A DNA stretch of 32,270 nt from Microbacterium sp. B19 (GTDB lineage: Bacteria; Actinomycetota; Actinomycetes; Actinomycetales; Microbacteriaceae), in contig NZ_BADA01000377.1 of NCBI RefSeq assembly GCF_000333395.1, positions 1-32,270 on the forward strand. The letters are read 5' to 3'. Within the stretch, counting starts at the first letter, position 1. Each line of letters opens with the position of its first letter. A program made the position numbers and the translations under genes. Of this stretch, positions 1 through 6,539 are shown one piece after another. The notes beneath the pieces were generated by a model. It searched no databases, was not told where the DNA came from, and saw only the letters and a list, made by a program, of their open reading frames with translations.

Positions 1-103
1 GCACGTTTCCGTTCTGCTGAAGTGCCCTACCACGGGCGTCGAGGGGGAGTCGAGCTGAGGTCGACTCAGCGGGTGCGAAGGGGGAGGACGAAACCGACCG
101 TCC

Positions 104-238
104 GTGCGCGGCGAACTGCTCGCGCGCCTGGGCCGCGTCGAGGACGCCCGCGCGCAGCTGCTCGAGGCCGCGGGCCTCACCCGCAACGCCCGCGAGGCGG
201 CGCTGCTGCGCCGGAAGGCGCAGGCGCTGGGCGGCTGA
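104..238 (+). pseudogene. 3' remnant of an ECF (SigJ/DUF6596-type) sigma factor
   Basis: The 44 codons before the TGA at 236-238 read RGELLARLGRVEDARAQLLE and then a short arginine-rich tail. This resembles the C-terminal TPR-like end of large ECF sigma factors of the SigJ/DUF6596 group, where a helix of the form RADLLRRLGR precedes the stop. The frame has a TGA at 56-58, and the codons between 59 and 103 do not look like sigma-factor sequence. The sigma-2 and sigma-4 regions are therefore absent, and I read this as a remnant cut near position 103. GTG at 104 is simply the first possible start in frame. The family call rests on a short C-terminal stretch only. Confidence 0.45.
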
Positions 239-254
239 GGCTGCGCGGGGCGAC

Positions 255-341
255 GCGCGCAAACGTCGCAGATTTCCCCGTTCTTCGCAGGATTCGGCCG
301 GAAATCTGCGAAGAACCGCCGAATCTGCGAACTTTGCGCGC
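255..341. repeat. 87-bp nested palindromic element, type A copy 1
   Basis: The ends are GCGCGC, and four TCGCAG half-sites are present: direct at 266-271 and 285-290, inverted at 306-311 and 325-330. Spacing within each arm is exactly 19 bp and the whole is mirrored about position 298. The RNA or single strand would fold into a nearly continuous long hairpin. It aligns without gaps to the 87-bp copy at 25771-25857 (62 of 87 identical by hand count). It lies between the sigma remnant and the FMN reductase 3' end. Confidence 0.8.
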
Positions 342-384
342 GACGTCGGGGCCGGAGCCAAGCCCGACCCCGACGTGCGGAGCG

Positions 385-957
385 TCAGACCGCCGGAACC
401 GCCGCGGGAGCCGTGCGCTCGACGAGCGTCACGAGCGCCTCGATGATCGAGCGGAGGAACGCTGCCGTGCCCTCGTCGTTGACGGTGCCGTCCTCGCCGA
501 ACAGGCCGGGCGTCGACTGGATGTAGCCCTCGGGCTGTCCGAGCACGAGCGCGTTGTAGTGCAGGAGGACCGAGCGCAGGTGCTGCTGACCGGCGGCGGT
601 GGCGATACCGCCCTGGGAAGTGCCGACGACCGCGGTGGGCTTGTCGTTGAAGGACGCCTCACCGTAGGGACGCGCCGACCAGTCCAGCGCGTTCTTCAGC
701 ACACCGGGGATGGAGCGGCTGTACTCGGGGGTCACGATGATGACGCCGTCGGCATCCTCGATCGCGTTCTTGAAGTCCGTCGCGACCGGCGGGAAGTTCC
801 CGTCGTAGTCGGGCGAATAGAACGGGAGGTCCTTGATCGGGATCTCCTTCAGCGTCACGCCCTCGGGCGCGACCTTCTCGAGGGCTTTCGCCAGGCGGCG
901 ATTGATCGAGGTGCTGGAGATGCTTCCGACGATGTAGCCGATGGTGTGGTCGGTCAC
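385..957 (-). CDS. NADPH-dependent FMN reductase (flavodoxin-fold quinone/flavin reductase)
   Basis: This is a 190-residue flavodoxin-fold oxidoreductase of the NADPH-dependent FMN reductase family (FMN_red, SsuE/ArsH/ChrR relatives). The family reduces FMN, quinones, azo dyes or metals in the cytoplasm. The N-terminal GSISSTSINRRLAKAL is the FMN-phosphate loop, and TPEYSRSIPGVLKNALDW is the family's second hallmark. Length is normal. I chose the GTG at 955-957 because AGGAAGG lies 6 bases upstream and the protein then starts VTDHTIGYIVGS; a longer frame to 1014 adds a non-family extension. It is transcribed divergently from the histidine kinase at 1104. The physiological substrate cannot be read from sequence. 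Confidence 0.88.
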   Translation of the reverse strand: MTDHTIGYIVGSISSTSINRRLAKALEKVAPEGVTLKEIPIKDLPFYSPDYDGNFPPVATDFKNAIEDADGVIIVTPEYSRSIPGVLKNALDWSARPYGEASFNDKPTAVVGTSQGGIATAAGQQHLRSVLLHYNALVLGQPEGYIQSTPGLFGEDGTVNDEGTAAFLRSIIEALVTLVERTAPAAVPAV

Positions 958-1091
958 GATGATCCTTCCTGGGATGACGGAGACGCGGGGGCGCCCGTAT
1001 GCATTCCCGTGCAACTGTTGCGTTCCGCGGCCTGTTCCCCGCGGGGGTTGACTCCGTCCGAAGGGGGATGCCGAGTGTCGGGGGTCCCCCC

Positions 1092-1103
1092 TACCGTGGA
1101 GGG
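1092..1103 (+). promoter_or_regulatory. -10 box of a leaderless promoter (TACCGT-N6-ATG)
   Basis: TACCGT at 1092-1097 is followed by six bases and the ATG at 1104. This puts the expected transcription start on the A of the start codon. The intervening GGAGGG abuts the ATG and is too close to act as a ribosome site. The same TANNNT-N6 spacing recurs at six other genes here. Confidence 0.6.
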
Positions 1104-2375
1104 ATGCCGAACCTCACGCGCGCGCAGTGGCGCAGCGACGTCGTCCTCGCGGCGGTGCTGTTCGTCGGGGGGCTCCTGAGCGCGGTGCTGTCCGCGGTCG
1201 CGGGGATCTACGGCGACCAGCAGGCCGAGTTCATCCTCGCGGTCGTGTACGTCACGGTGCTGGCCGTACCGCTCGCCTTCCGCCGGCTCTGGCCGTCGAT
1301 CGTGACCGTGATCGTCTCGGTGGCGTACTTCGTCGCCGTCACGTTGCGCGTCCCGGAGGTGTACGCGGGCAACATCGCGATGTTCATCGCGATCTACACG
1401 GTCGGGGCGTGGTCGACGAACCGGCGCCGCGCCACGATCGTGCGGGTGGCCATCATCCTCGGCATGTTCGCGTGGCTGTTCGTCGTGATGTTCCAGGACG
1501 CCACGATGCCGGTCGACCAGGTGCCCGAGGGCTTCCCGTCGCGCACCGGAGCCTTCTCGCCCTTCGTCGCGGCGCAGTTGCTGACGCTGGGGATCAACGC
1601 CCTGTTCTTCGGCGGCGCGTACTTCTTCGGCGAGCGCTCGCACCAGCAGCGTCTGCAGCGCATCGCGCTCGAGGAGCGCACCGCCGAGCTCGAAGCCGAG
1701 CGCGAGATCACGGCGGCCCAGGCGGTCGCGCTCGACCGCGTGCGGATCGCGCGCGAACTGCACGACGTCGTCGCGCACCACGTCTCGCTCATGGGCGTGC
1801 AGGCGGGTGTCGCCCGTTCCGTGCTCGAGCGCGACCCCGACACCTCGCGGCGCGTGCTGAGCGGCATCGAGGAATCCGCGCGGACGTCGCTGAAAGAGCT
1901 GCGGCAGCTGCTCGAGACCCTCCGGACCCCGGATGCCACCCACGGCGAGGAGCCGAGCACCGACACCGCTCCGACGACGCACGGTCTGGCATCCCTCCCC
2001 TCCCTCGTCGCGGAGGCCTCGGCAGCGGGGCTTCCGACGACGTTCGCCGTGATCGGTGAGCCGGCGGTCGAGCCGCCGCCGCTCGTGCAGGTGAACCTGT
2101 TCCGGATCGCGCAGGAGGCGCTGACCAACGCCCGCCGGCACGCGGGGCCGGATGCCACGGCCGACGTGCGCGTCCGGTTCGACGACACGTCGGTCGAGCT
2201 CGAGGTGACCAACACCGGCCGGCGCGGGTCGGCGACCCCGGGGCTCGGGCAGCTCGGGATGCGGGAGCGCGCGGCGGTGTCGGGCGGCAGCATCGAGATG
2301 GGTCCGCGTTCCCGCGGCGGGTACCTCGTGCGGGTGCGCGTGCCCCTCGTCGAGAGCGAGGTCGTGCATGCCTGA
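1104..2375 (+). CDS. Two-component sensor histidine kinase, HisKA_3 (NarL/LiaS-type)
   Basis: A 423-residue membrane histidine kinase. The first about 180 residues hold five or six hydrophobic segments with almost no extracytoplasmic loop, as in intramembrane-sensing or DesK-like kinases. A short coiled coil (about 185-210) leads into the HisKA_3 dimerisation helix with RELHDVVAHH; the phosphorylatable histidine is residue 220. A HATPase domain follows, with the N-box EALTNARRHAG and a GLGQLGMRER box. The downstream response regulator overlaps its last 8 bases, so the pair is translationally coupled. Neighbouring ABC-2 exporter genes suggest the system senses membrane or envelope stress and induces the exporter; that target is inferred from context only. 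The ATG at 1104 fits the leaderless promoter. Confidence 0.9.
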   Translation: MPNLTRAQWRSDVVLAAVLFVGGLLSAVLSAVAGIYGDQQAEFILAVVYVTVLAVPLAFRRLWPSIVTVIVSVAYFVAVTLRVPEVYAGNIAMFIAIYTVGAWSTNRRRATIVRVAIILGMFAWLFVVMFQDATMPVDQVPEGFPSRTGAFSPFVAAQLLTLGINALFFGGAYFFGERSHQQRLQRIALEERTAELEAEREITAAQAVALDRVRIARELHDVVAHHVSLMGVQAGVARSVLERDPDTSRRVLSGIEESARTSLKELRQLLETLRTPDATHGEEPSTDTAPTTHGLASLPSLVAEASAAGLPTTFAVIGEPAVEPPPLVQVNLFRIAQEALTNARRHAGPDATADVRVRFDDTSVELEVTNTGRRGSATPGLGQLGMRERAAVSGGSIEMGPRSRGGYLVRVRVPLVESEVVHA

Positions 2376-3039
2376 CCTGCGCGTGCTGCTCGTCGACGAC
2401 CACGCGATGATGCGGGCGGGGTTCCGCACGATCCTGTCGCTCGAGCACGACATCGAGGTGGTCGGCGAAGCCGGCACGGGTGTCGAGGCGATCGCCGCGG
2501 CCGCGCGCCTGCGGCCCGACGTGATCTGCATGGACGTGCAGATGCCCGACATGGACGGCCTCGAGGCCACCCGACGCATCATCGCCGACCCGGAATCCGA
2601 CGCGGCGGTGCTCATCGTGACGACGTTCGACCGCGACGACTACCTCTTCGACGCGCTGGGGGCGGGGGCGAGCGGGTTCCTGCTCAAGAACGCCGGACCC
2701 GAAGAGCTCGTAGGCGCGGTGCGGGTGGTCGGCGCGGGCGATGCCCTCCTCGCGCCCGAGGTGACGCGCCGCGTCATCGCGCGGTTCGCCGGGCACTCCG
2801 GCGATGTCGTCCCGCCGTCGCCCGCGGTGGAGCCGCTCGTCCTCGCGGAGCCCCTCACCGACCGCGAGGCCGAGGTGCTGAGGCTCGTCGCCGAGGCCTT
2901 GAGCAACGCCGAGATCGCCGCGCGGCTCTTCATCGGCGAGGCCACGGTCAAGACCCACGTGTCGAACGTGCTGCAGAAGCTCGGCGCGCGCGACCGCGTC
3001 CAGGCCGTGGTGCTCGCCCACCGCCACGGCCTGACCTGA
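2368..3039 (+). CDS. Two-component response regulator, NarL/LuxR family
   Basis: A 223-residue transcription regulator. The receiver domain (about 4-120) carries the acidic pair D10-D11 and the phospho-acceptor D56 in CMDVQMPDMDG, then VTTFDRDDY and a conserved lysine in GFLLKNA. The C-terminal LuxR-type helix-turn-helix (about 158-220) has the standard LTDREAEVLRLVAE and ATVKTHVSNVLQKLGARDR. It starts inside the end of the kinase gene (ATG 2368, kinase stop 2373-2375), and is certainly its cognate partner. Likely targets include the ABC genes that follow 117 bases downstream, by position only. Confidence 0.94.
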   Translation: MPDLRVLLVDDHAMMRAGFRTILSLEHDIEVVGEAGTGVEAIAAAARLRPDVICMDVQMPDMDGLEATRRIIADPESDAAVLIVTTFDRDDYLFDALGAGASGFLLKNAGPEELVGAVRVVGAGDALLAPEVTRRVIARFAGHSGDVVPPSPAVEPLVLAEPLTDREAEVLRLVAEALSNAEIAARLFIGEATVKTHVSNVLQKLGARDRVQAVVLAHRHGLT

Positions 3040-3156
3040 CGCCCCGCGTGGCGCCGAGCTCCCCCGCGCGGTGGAGTCCCGGAACCCTCCCCCGGACGGA
3101 TGCCACGCCCCACCCTCGTCCGTAGCGTGGATGCCATCACCAGAAAGGGGTGGAGC

Positions 3157-4041
3157 GTGCTCGAACTGGACGGCATCACCAAGAGCTACGGCGGTCGCCG
3201 CGTGCTCGACGACGTGAGTTTCACCGTGGCTCCGGGACGACTGACGGGCTTCGTCGGCGGCAACGGCGCGGGGAAGACCACGACCATGCGCATCGCACTC
3301 GGCGTCCTCGGCAAGGACGCGGGCACGGTCGCGCTCGACGGCACGCCGCTCACGGCGGCCGACCGGCGGCGCTTCGGCTACATGCCCGAGGAGCGCGGCC
3401 TCTATCCGAAGATGAAGGTCGTCGAACACATCGCGTACCTGGCCCGGCTGCACGGTTTCAGCAAGGCCGAGGCCACCGCGAAGGCGACGGCGCTGCTTCG
3501 GCGGCTCGGTCTCGGCGAACGCCTGAACGACCTGGTCGAGACGCTGTCGCTCGGCAACCAGCAGCGCGCGCAGATCGCCGCGTCGCTCGTGCACGAGCCC
3601 GATGTCCTGATCCTCGACGAGCCGTTCTCGGGCCTCGACCCGCTCGCGGTCGACGTCGTCGCCGGCGTGCTGCAGGAGAAGGCGGCGACGGGCACCGCGG
3701 TGCTGTTCTCCTCGCACCAGCTCGACGTCGTCGAACGACTGTGCGACGACCTGGTGATCATCGCCGCCGGCACGATCCGCGCGGCCGGCAGCCGCGAGGA
3801 CCTCCGCGCGCAGCACGCGACGCACCGGTACGAACTGCTCTCGGGCGGCGACGCGGGTTGGCTCCGCGATCAGCCCGGCATCACGGTGGTCGACTTCGAC
3901 GGCGGGTACGCCGTGTTCGACGCCGCCGATGACACTGCGGCCCAGGCCGTACTGCGCGCGGCTGTCGCTCGCGGCGACGTGGCGAGCTTCGCGCCGCAGC
4001 GACCCACCCTCGCCGACATCTTCAAGGAGGTCATCCAGTGA
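3157..4041 (+). CDS. ABC transporter ATP-binding protein (ABC-2 exporter, NatA-like)
   Basis: A 294-residue ATPase that powers the permease encoded next. Walker A is GGNGAGKTT (34-42). The signature is LSLGNQQ (from about 130), a variant of LSGGQ common in NatA/YhaQ-type exporters, followed by Walker B LILDEP (about 151-156) and FSGLDP. The switch histidine lies in LFSSHQLD. A C-terminal region of about 85 residues matches the DUF4162 tail of NatA-like proteins. GTG at 3157 is chosen because AGAAAGGGG lies upstream and the protein then begins VLELDGITKSYGG; an ATG at 3100 adds 19 unlikely residues. The stop overlaps the permease start (GTGA). Substrate unknown; drugs, bacteriocins or Na+ are family possibilities. 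Confidence 0.92.
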   Translation: MLELDGITKSYGGRRVLDDVSFTVAPGRLTGFVGGNGAGKTTTMRIALGVLGKDAGTVALDGTPLTAADRRRFGYMPEERGLYPKMKVVEHIAYLARLHGFSKAEATAKATALLRRLGLGERLNDLVETLSLGNQQRAQIAASLVHEPDVLILDEPFSGLDPLAVDVVAGVLQEKAATGTAVLFSSHQLDVVERLCDDLVIIAAGTIRAAGSREDLRAQHATHRYELLSGGDAGWLRDQPGITVVDFDGGYAVFDAADDTAAQAVLRAAVARGDVASFAPQRPTLADIFKEVIQ

Positions 4042-5153
4042 GCACCGCAACGACGCCGCGCCCCGCCCCGAGCGAGCTCCAGAGCGTGTGGCTCGTGGCC
4101 GAGCGCGAGATCGGCTCGAAGCTGCGCAGCAAGGCCTTCGTGATCTCGACGGCGATCCTCGTCGTCGCGGCTCTCGCGTCGGTGCTGTGGGGCGGTTTCG
4201 CCGCCCGCGACGCCGGAGGCAGTGGCATCCCGGTCGCTGTCACGAACCAGACGCAGACCGCCCTGTCGGGGGTCGAGGGCGTGGACGCGACGGTCGCCGA
4301 CTCGGATGACGCGGCGCGTGCGCTCGTCGAGAACGGGACCGTGGATGCCGCCCTGGTGTCCGGATCGTCGAACCCCGCGTTCGACTACACCGTCGTGGTG
4401 AAGGACTCGGTTCCGCCCGCGCTCCTGCAGATGCTGAGCGAGACCCCGGAGGTCGAGACGATCGAGCCCGGTGCGGGTGCCGCCGACGCGCTCCGCTACT
4501 TCATCGCGCTCGGCTTCGGCATCGTCTTCCTCATCGCCGCGAGCACGTTCGGCGGCACGATCGCGCAGAGCGTCGTCGAGGAGAAGCAGACGCGGGTCGT
4601 GGAGATCCTGATCTCCGCCATCCCCGTTCGGGCGCTGCTGGCGGGCAAGGTGCTGGGCAACACGGTCCTCGCGATGGCCCAGATCGTGCTGCTGGCGGCG
4701 GTCGCAGTGATCGGCCTCGCGGTCACGGACCAGGTCGGGGTGCTGGGCGCCCTGGGCGCACCGATCGCCTGGTTCGCGATCTTCTTCCTCTTCGGATTCG
4801 TGCTGCTGGCGTCGCTGTTCGCCGCCGCGGCCGCGATGGTCTCGCGTCAGGAAGACATCGGCGCGACCACCACGCCGATCACCATGCTCATCATGGCGCC
4901 GTACTTCCTCGTGATCTTCTTCAACGACAACCCCGTCGTGCTGACGATCATGTCGTACGTGCCGTTCTCGGCGCCCGTCGGGATGCCGCTGCGCCTCTAC
5001 CTCGGCGACGCCCAGTGGTGGGAGCCCGTGCTCTCGCTGCTGATCCTCATGGCATCCTGCGTCGGAGCGATCGCCGTCGCCGCCCGGATCTACCAGAACT
5101 CCCTGCTGCGCATGGGGGCCCGCGTCAAGCTGGCAGAAGCGCTGCGGGGCTGA
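4038..5153 (+). CDS. ABC-2 type permease (NatB/YhaP-like)
   Basis: A 371-residue membrane subunit of the exporter. One N-terminal membrane helix (about 33-52, AFVISTAILVVAALASVLWG) is followed by an extracytoplasmic domain of about 100 residues, then five or six helices from about residue 152 to 360. A cytoplasmic VVEEKQTRVVEILISA segment, typical of the ABC2_membrane_3 family, sits between the first helices of the second block. The start GTG at 4038 overlaps the ATPase stop, giving fixed stoichiometry. The gene ends 21 bases before a strong bidirectional terminator, so the kinase-regulator-ATPase-permease genes form a self-contained transcription group. Confidence 0.9.
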   Translation: MSTATTPRPAPSELQSVWLVAEREIGSKLRSKAFVISTAILVVAALASVLWGGFAARDAGGSGIPVAVTNQTQTALSGVEGVDATVADSDDAARALVENGTVDAALVSGSSNPAFDYTVVVKDSVPPALLQMLSETPEVETIEPGAGAADALRYFIALGFGIVFLIAASTFGGTIAQSVVEEKQTRVVEILISAIPVRALLAGKVLGNTVLAMAQIVLLAAVAVIGLAVTDQVGVLGALGAPIAWFAIFFLFGFVLLASLFAAAAAMVSRQEDIGATTTPITMLIMAPYFLVIFFNDNPVVLTIMSYVPFSAPVGMPLRLYLGDAQWWEPVLSLLILMASCVGAIAVAARIYQNSLLRMGARVKLAEALRG

Positions 5154-5174
5154 CCGGCTCGGGCCCGGTCACCG

Positions 5175-5211
5175 GCGGGATGGATGCCATGGCTTCTGGC
5201 ATCCATCCCGC
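5175..5211. terminator. Perfect 14-bp bidirectional hairpin terminator
   Basis: The arms GCGGGATGGATGCC (5175-5188) and GGCATCCATCCCGC (5198-5211) are perfectly complementary around a 9-base loop. The hairpin lies between the convergent permease (stop 5153) and VOC gene (stop 5215). There is no U-tract, as is usual for actinobacterial terminators. The stem contains the heptamer GGATGCC that is over-represented across the window. Confidence 0.8.
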
Positions 5212-5214
5212 TTC

Positions 5215-5595
5215 TCATTCCTCGAGGACCGCGAGGACGTTGCCGGCCGGGTCGCGGAACCACGCGATCAGCGGGCCGCCCTCGCGCATGATGCCGCGCG
5301 AGTCGGTGGGGAAGTCGGCGTCGTCGTAGATCTTCGTCTCGACGCCGCGCGAGCGCAGGTCGTCGACGGCGGCCTCGACGTCGGAGACCGGGAAGTTCAG
5401 CACCGTGAACGACGCCGGGACGTGGTGCGGCTTGCCGTACACGAGGACGATCCCCCCGGATGCCAGGTGGAGGCGGAGGAACCCGGATCCCTCGAGCACC
5501 TCTACACGAAGGCCGAGGGTGTCGGCGTAGAAGCGGTGGGCGGCGTCGAGGTCGTCGACGGCGAATCCGGAGAACGCCCCTTCGGAGTGGAACAT
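5215..5595 (-). CDS. VOC-family (glyoxalase/bleomycin resistance-like) protein
   Basis: A 126-residue single-unit VOC protein. It begins with the typical opening FSGFAVDDLDAAHRFYADTL and ends with the family's closing DPAGNVLAVLEE. Members bind a divalent metal or a small ligand and act as lyases, dioxygenases or drug-binding proteins; the exact reaction is not readable here. ATG at 5593-5595 is preceded by GAGAAGGG at a suitable distance; the open frame running further upstream is not family sequence. It lies 14 bases downstream of paralogue 1 on the same strand and may be co-transcribed with it. Confidence 0.85.
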   Translation of the reverse strand: MFHSEGAFSGFAVDDLDAAHRFYADTLGLRVEVLEGSGFLRLHLASGGIVLVYGKPHHVPASFTVLNFPVSDVEAAVDDLRSRGVETKIYDDADFPTDSRGIMREGGPLIAWFRDPAGNVLAVLEE

Positions 5596-5609
5596 GGTCG
5601 TGCCCTTCT

Positions 5610-6275
5610 CTAGTTCTGCCTCACATAGGCCGTGACGCTCTCGGACAGCCGGACGGGAGTCCCCGCGACGGCGTCGTCGGCCGGGTCGCCGATGGCGACG
5701 GTGAGCTTCTCGTCCACGCCGAACACCGCGGCCCCGGGCCGGCCGCCGCTCGCGCACCCCGCCGACCAGGGCCGGTTCTCGGTGGAGGTGAAGACCGCGA
5801 TGCATTCCCCGTCGCCGTCGTCGGGGACGGCGAGGTAGATGCGGAAGTCGCGGATCGTTGCGATGTAGCGGATGCTCGCCGGGTCGATGCCGCTGTCGGA
5901 CAGGATGTCGCCGGAGATGACGTCCTCCGCGGTCTGCGCGAACGCGAGCTCGGGAAGGGCCGGTGCCGTCGCGTCGGCGGGAGCGGGCTGAGTGGCCGCG
6001 GCGAAGCCGATCGCGGCCCCGAGGCCGACCAGGGCGACCGCGGCGAGCGCGGTGAGGAGGCCACGGGTGACGGGACGGGGCCTGTGCGGGGTGGCATCCA
6101 CCGGCTGGTCGGGCGCGGGTGGCGTGGGTGGTGCGGGCGCGTCCGGTTCGGGCTCCGCGCGCATCTGATCCTCGAGCGTGCTGAGCCGGGCGATCTCGTC
6201 GGCGGTGGGCGCAGTCCCCCGCCCGCCGTACACGCGCTCGCGCAGCTGCGCCAGCTCGACGTCCTCGTCGCTCAT
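5610..6275 (-). CDS. Membrane-anchored protein of unknown function, paralogue 1
   Basis: A 221-residue protein not assigned to a named family. It has an acidic cytoplasmic start with a short helical segment (MSDEDVELAQLRERVYGG, then about residues 20-40), a proline/alanine-rich linker, one membrane helix (about 70-92) and an extracytoplasmic domain. The outer domain contains SGIDPASIRYIA, a PWSAGC segment with two cysteines nearby, and a C-terminal PVRLSESVTAY. All these blocks recur in the protein at 13908-14591, so the two are clear paralogues. The layout resembles anti-sigma-like or envelope proteins, but no anti-sigma signature is visible. The ATG follows a TAGAGT-N6 leaderless promoter, also shared with the paralogue. 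Confidence 0.8.
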   Translation of the reverse strand: MSDEDVELAQLRERVYGGRGTAPTADEIARLSTLEDQMRAEPEPDAPAPPTPPAPDQPVDATPHRPRPVTRGLLTALAAVALVGLGAAIGFAAATQPAPADATAPALPELAFAQTAEDVISGDILSDSGIDPASIRYIATIRDFRIYLAVPDDGDGECIAVFTSTENRPWSAGCASGGRPGAAVFGVDEKLTVAIGDPADDAVAGTPVRLSESVTAYVRQN

Positions 6276-6287
6276 GCCTCGACTCTA
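6276..6287 (-). promoter_or_regulatory. -10 box of a leaderless promoter (TAGAGT-N6-ATG)
   Basis: On the minus strand TAGAGT (6282-6287) is followed by six bases and the ATG of paralogue 1. The paralogue at 14591 has the identical box and spacing, so the promoter was duplicated with the gene or is under the same selection. Confidence 0.6.
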
Positions 6288-6338
6288 GGTGCGCGGTGAG
6301 TGGGGCGGGGCTGTGGGCGCCGGGTCGGGCGGCGCCGG

Positions 6339-6404
6339 CTCAGCGATCTGCACAAGCTCAGTGGAATCCGGCCCGATCGGACTGAGGGTGCGCGGATCGC
6401 TGAG
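6339..6404. repeat. 66-bp nested palindromic element, type C copy 1
   Basis: Four CTCAG half-sites are present: direct at 6339-6343 and 6357-6361, inverted at 6382-6386 and 6400-6404. Spacing is 18 bp in each arm, mirrored about 6371.5. The outer arms CTCAGCGATC/GATCGCTGAG are perfect over 10 bp. A fifth half-site (CTCAGCGATC) lies at 6439-6448. It matches 13811-13876 at 57 of 66 positions in the same orientation. It lies between the end of the fructan operon and the promoter of paralogue 1. Confidence 0.78.
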
Positions 6405-6507
6405 GTTGCGCGGCACGCGCGGGAGAGCCCGGCACCGACTCAGCGATCTGGCCCCGGCTTCTGCGCCCTGCAACAGCGCGCGGCGGGGATCTCGAATGAC
6501 ATACCGT

Positions 6508-6524
6508 CCGCCGGGGCCCGGCGG
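6508..6524 (-). terminator. GC-rich hairpin after the fructan operon
   Basis: CCGCCG and CGGCGG arms around a 5-base loop lie 15 bases past the stop of the last operon gene (minus strand). It is short but well placed. No U-tract is present. Confidence 0.4.
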
Positions 6525-6539
6525 TGAGACGGAGTCGGA

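Noticed and set aside
2-58. Open frame ending TGA at 56-58 that could be the tail of an upstream gene (18 residues).
   Set aside because: Too short to support; its sequence was not recognised, so it is only mentioned in connection with the truncated sigma factor.
255-341. CRISPR-like repeats.
   Set aside because: Half-sites are mirrored palindromes, not direct repeats with unique spacers, and no cas genes are present.
3036-3156. Terminator between response regulator and ABC genes.
   Set aside because: Only weak, short stems are visible; a possible TAGCGT promoter box near 3123 suggests a separate start but is not firm enough to annotate.
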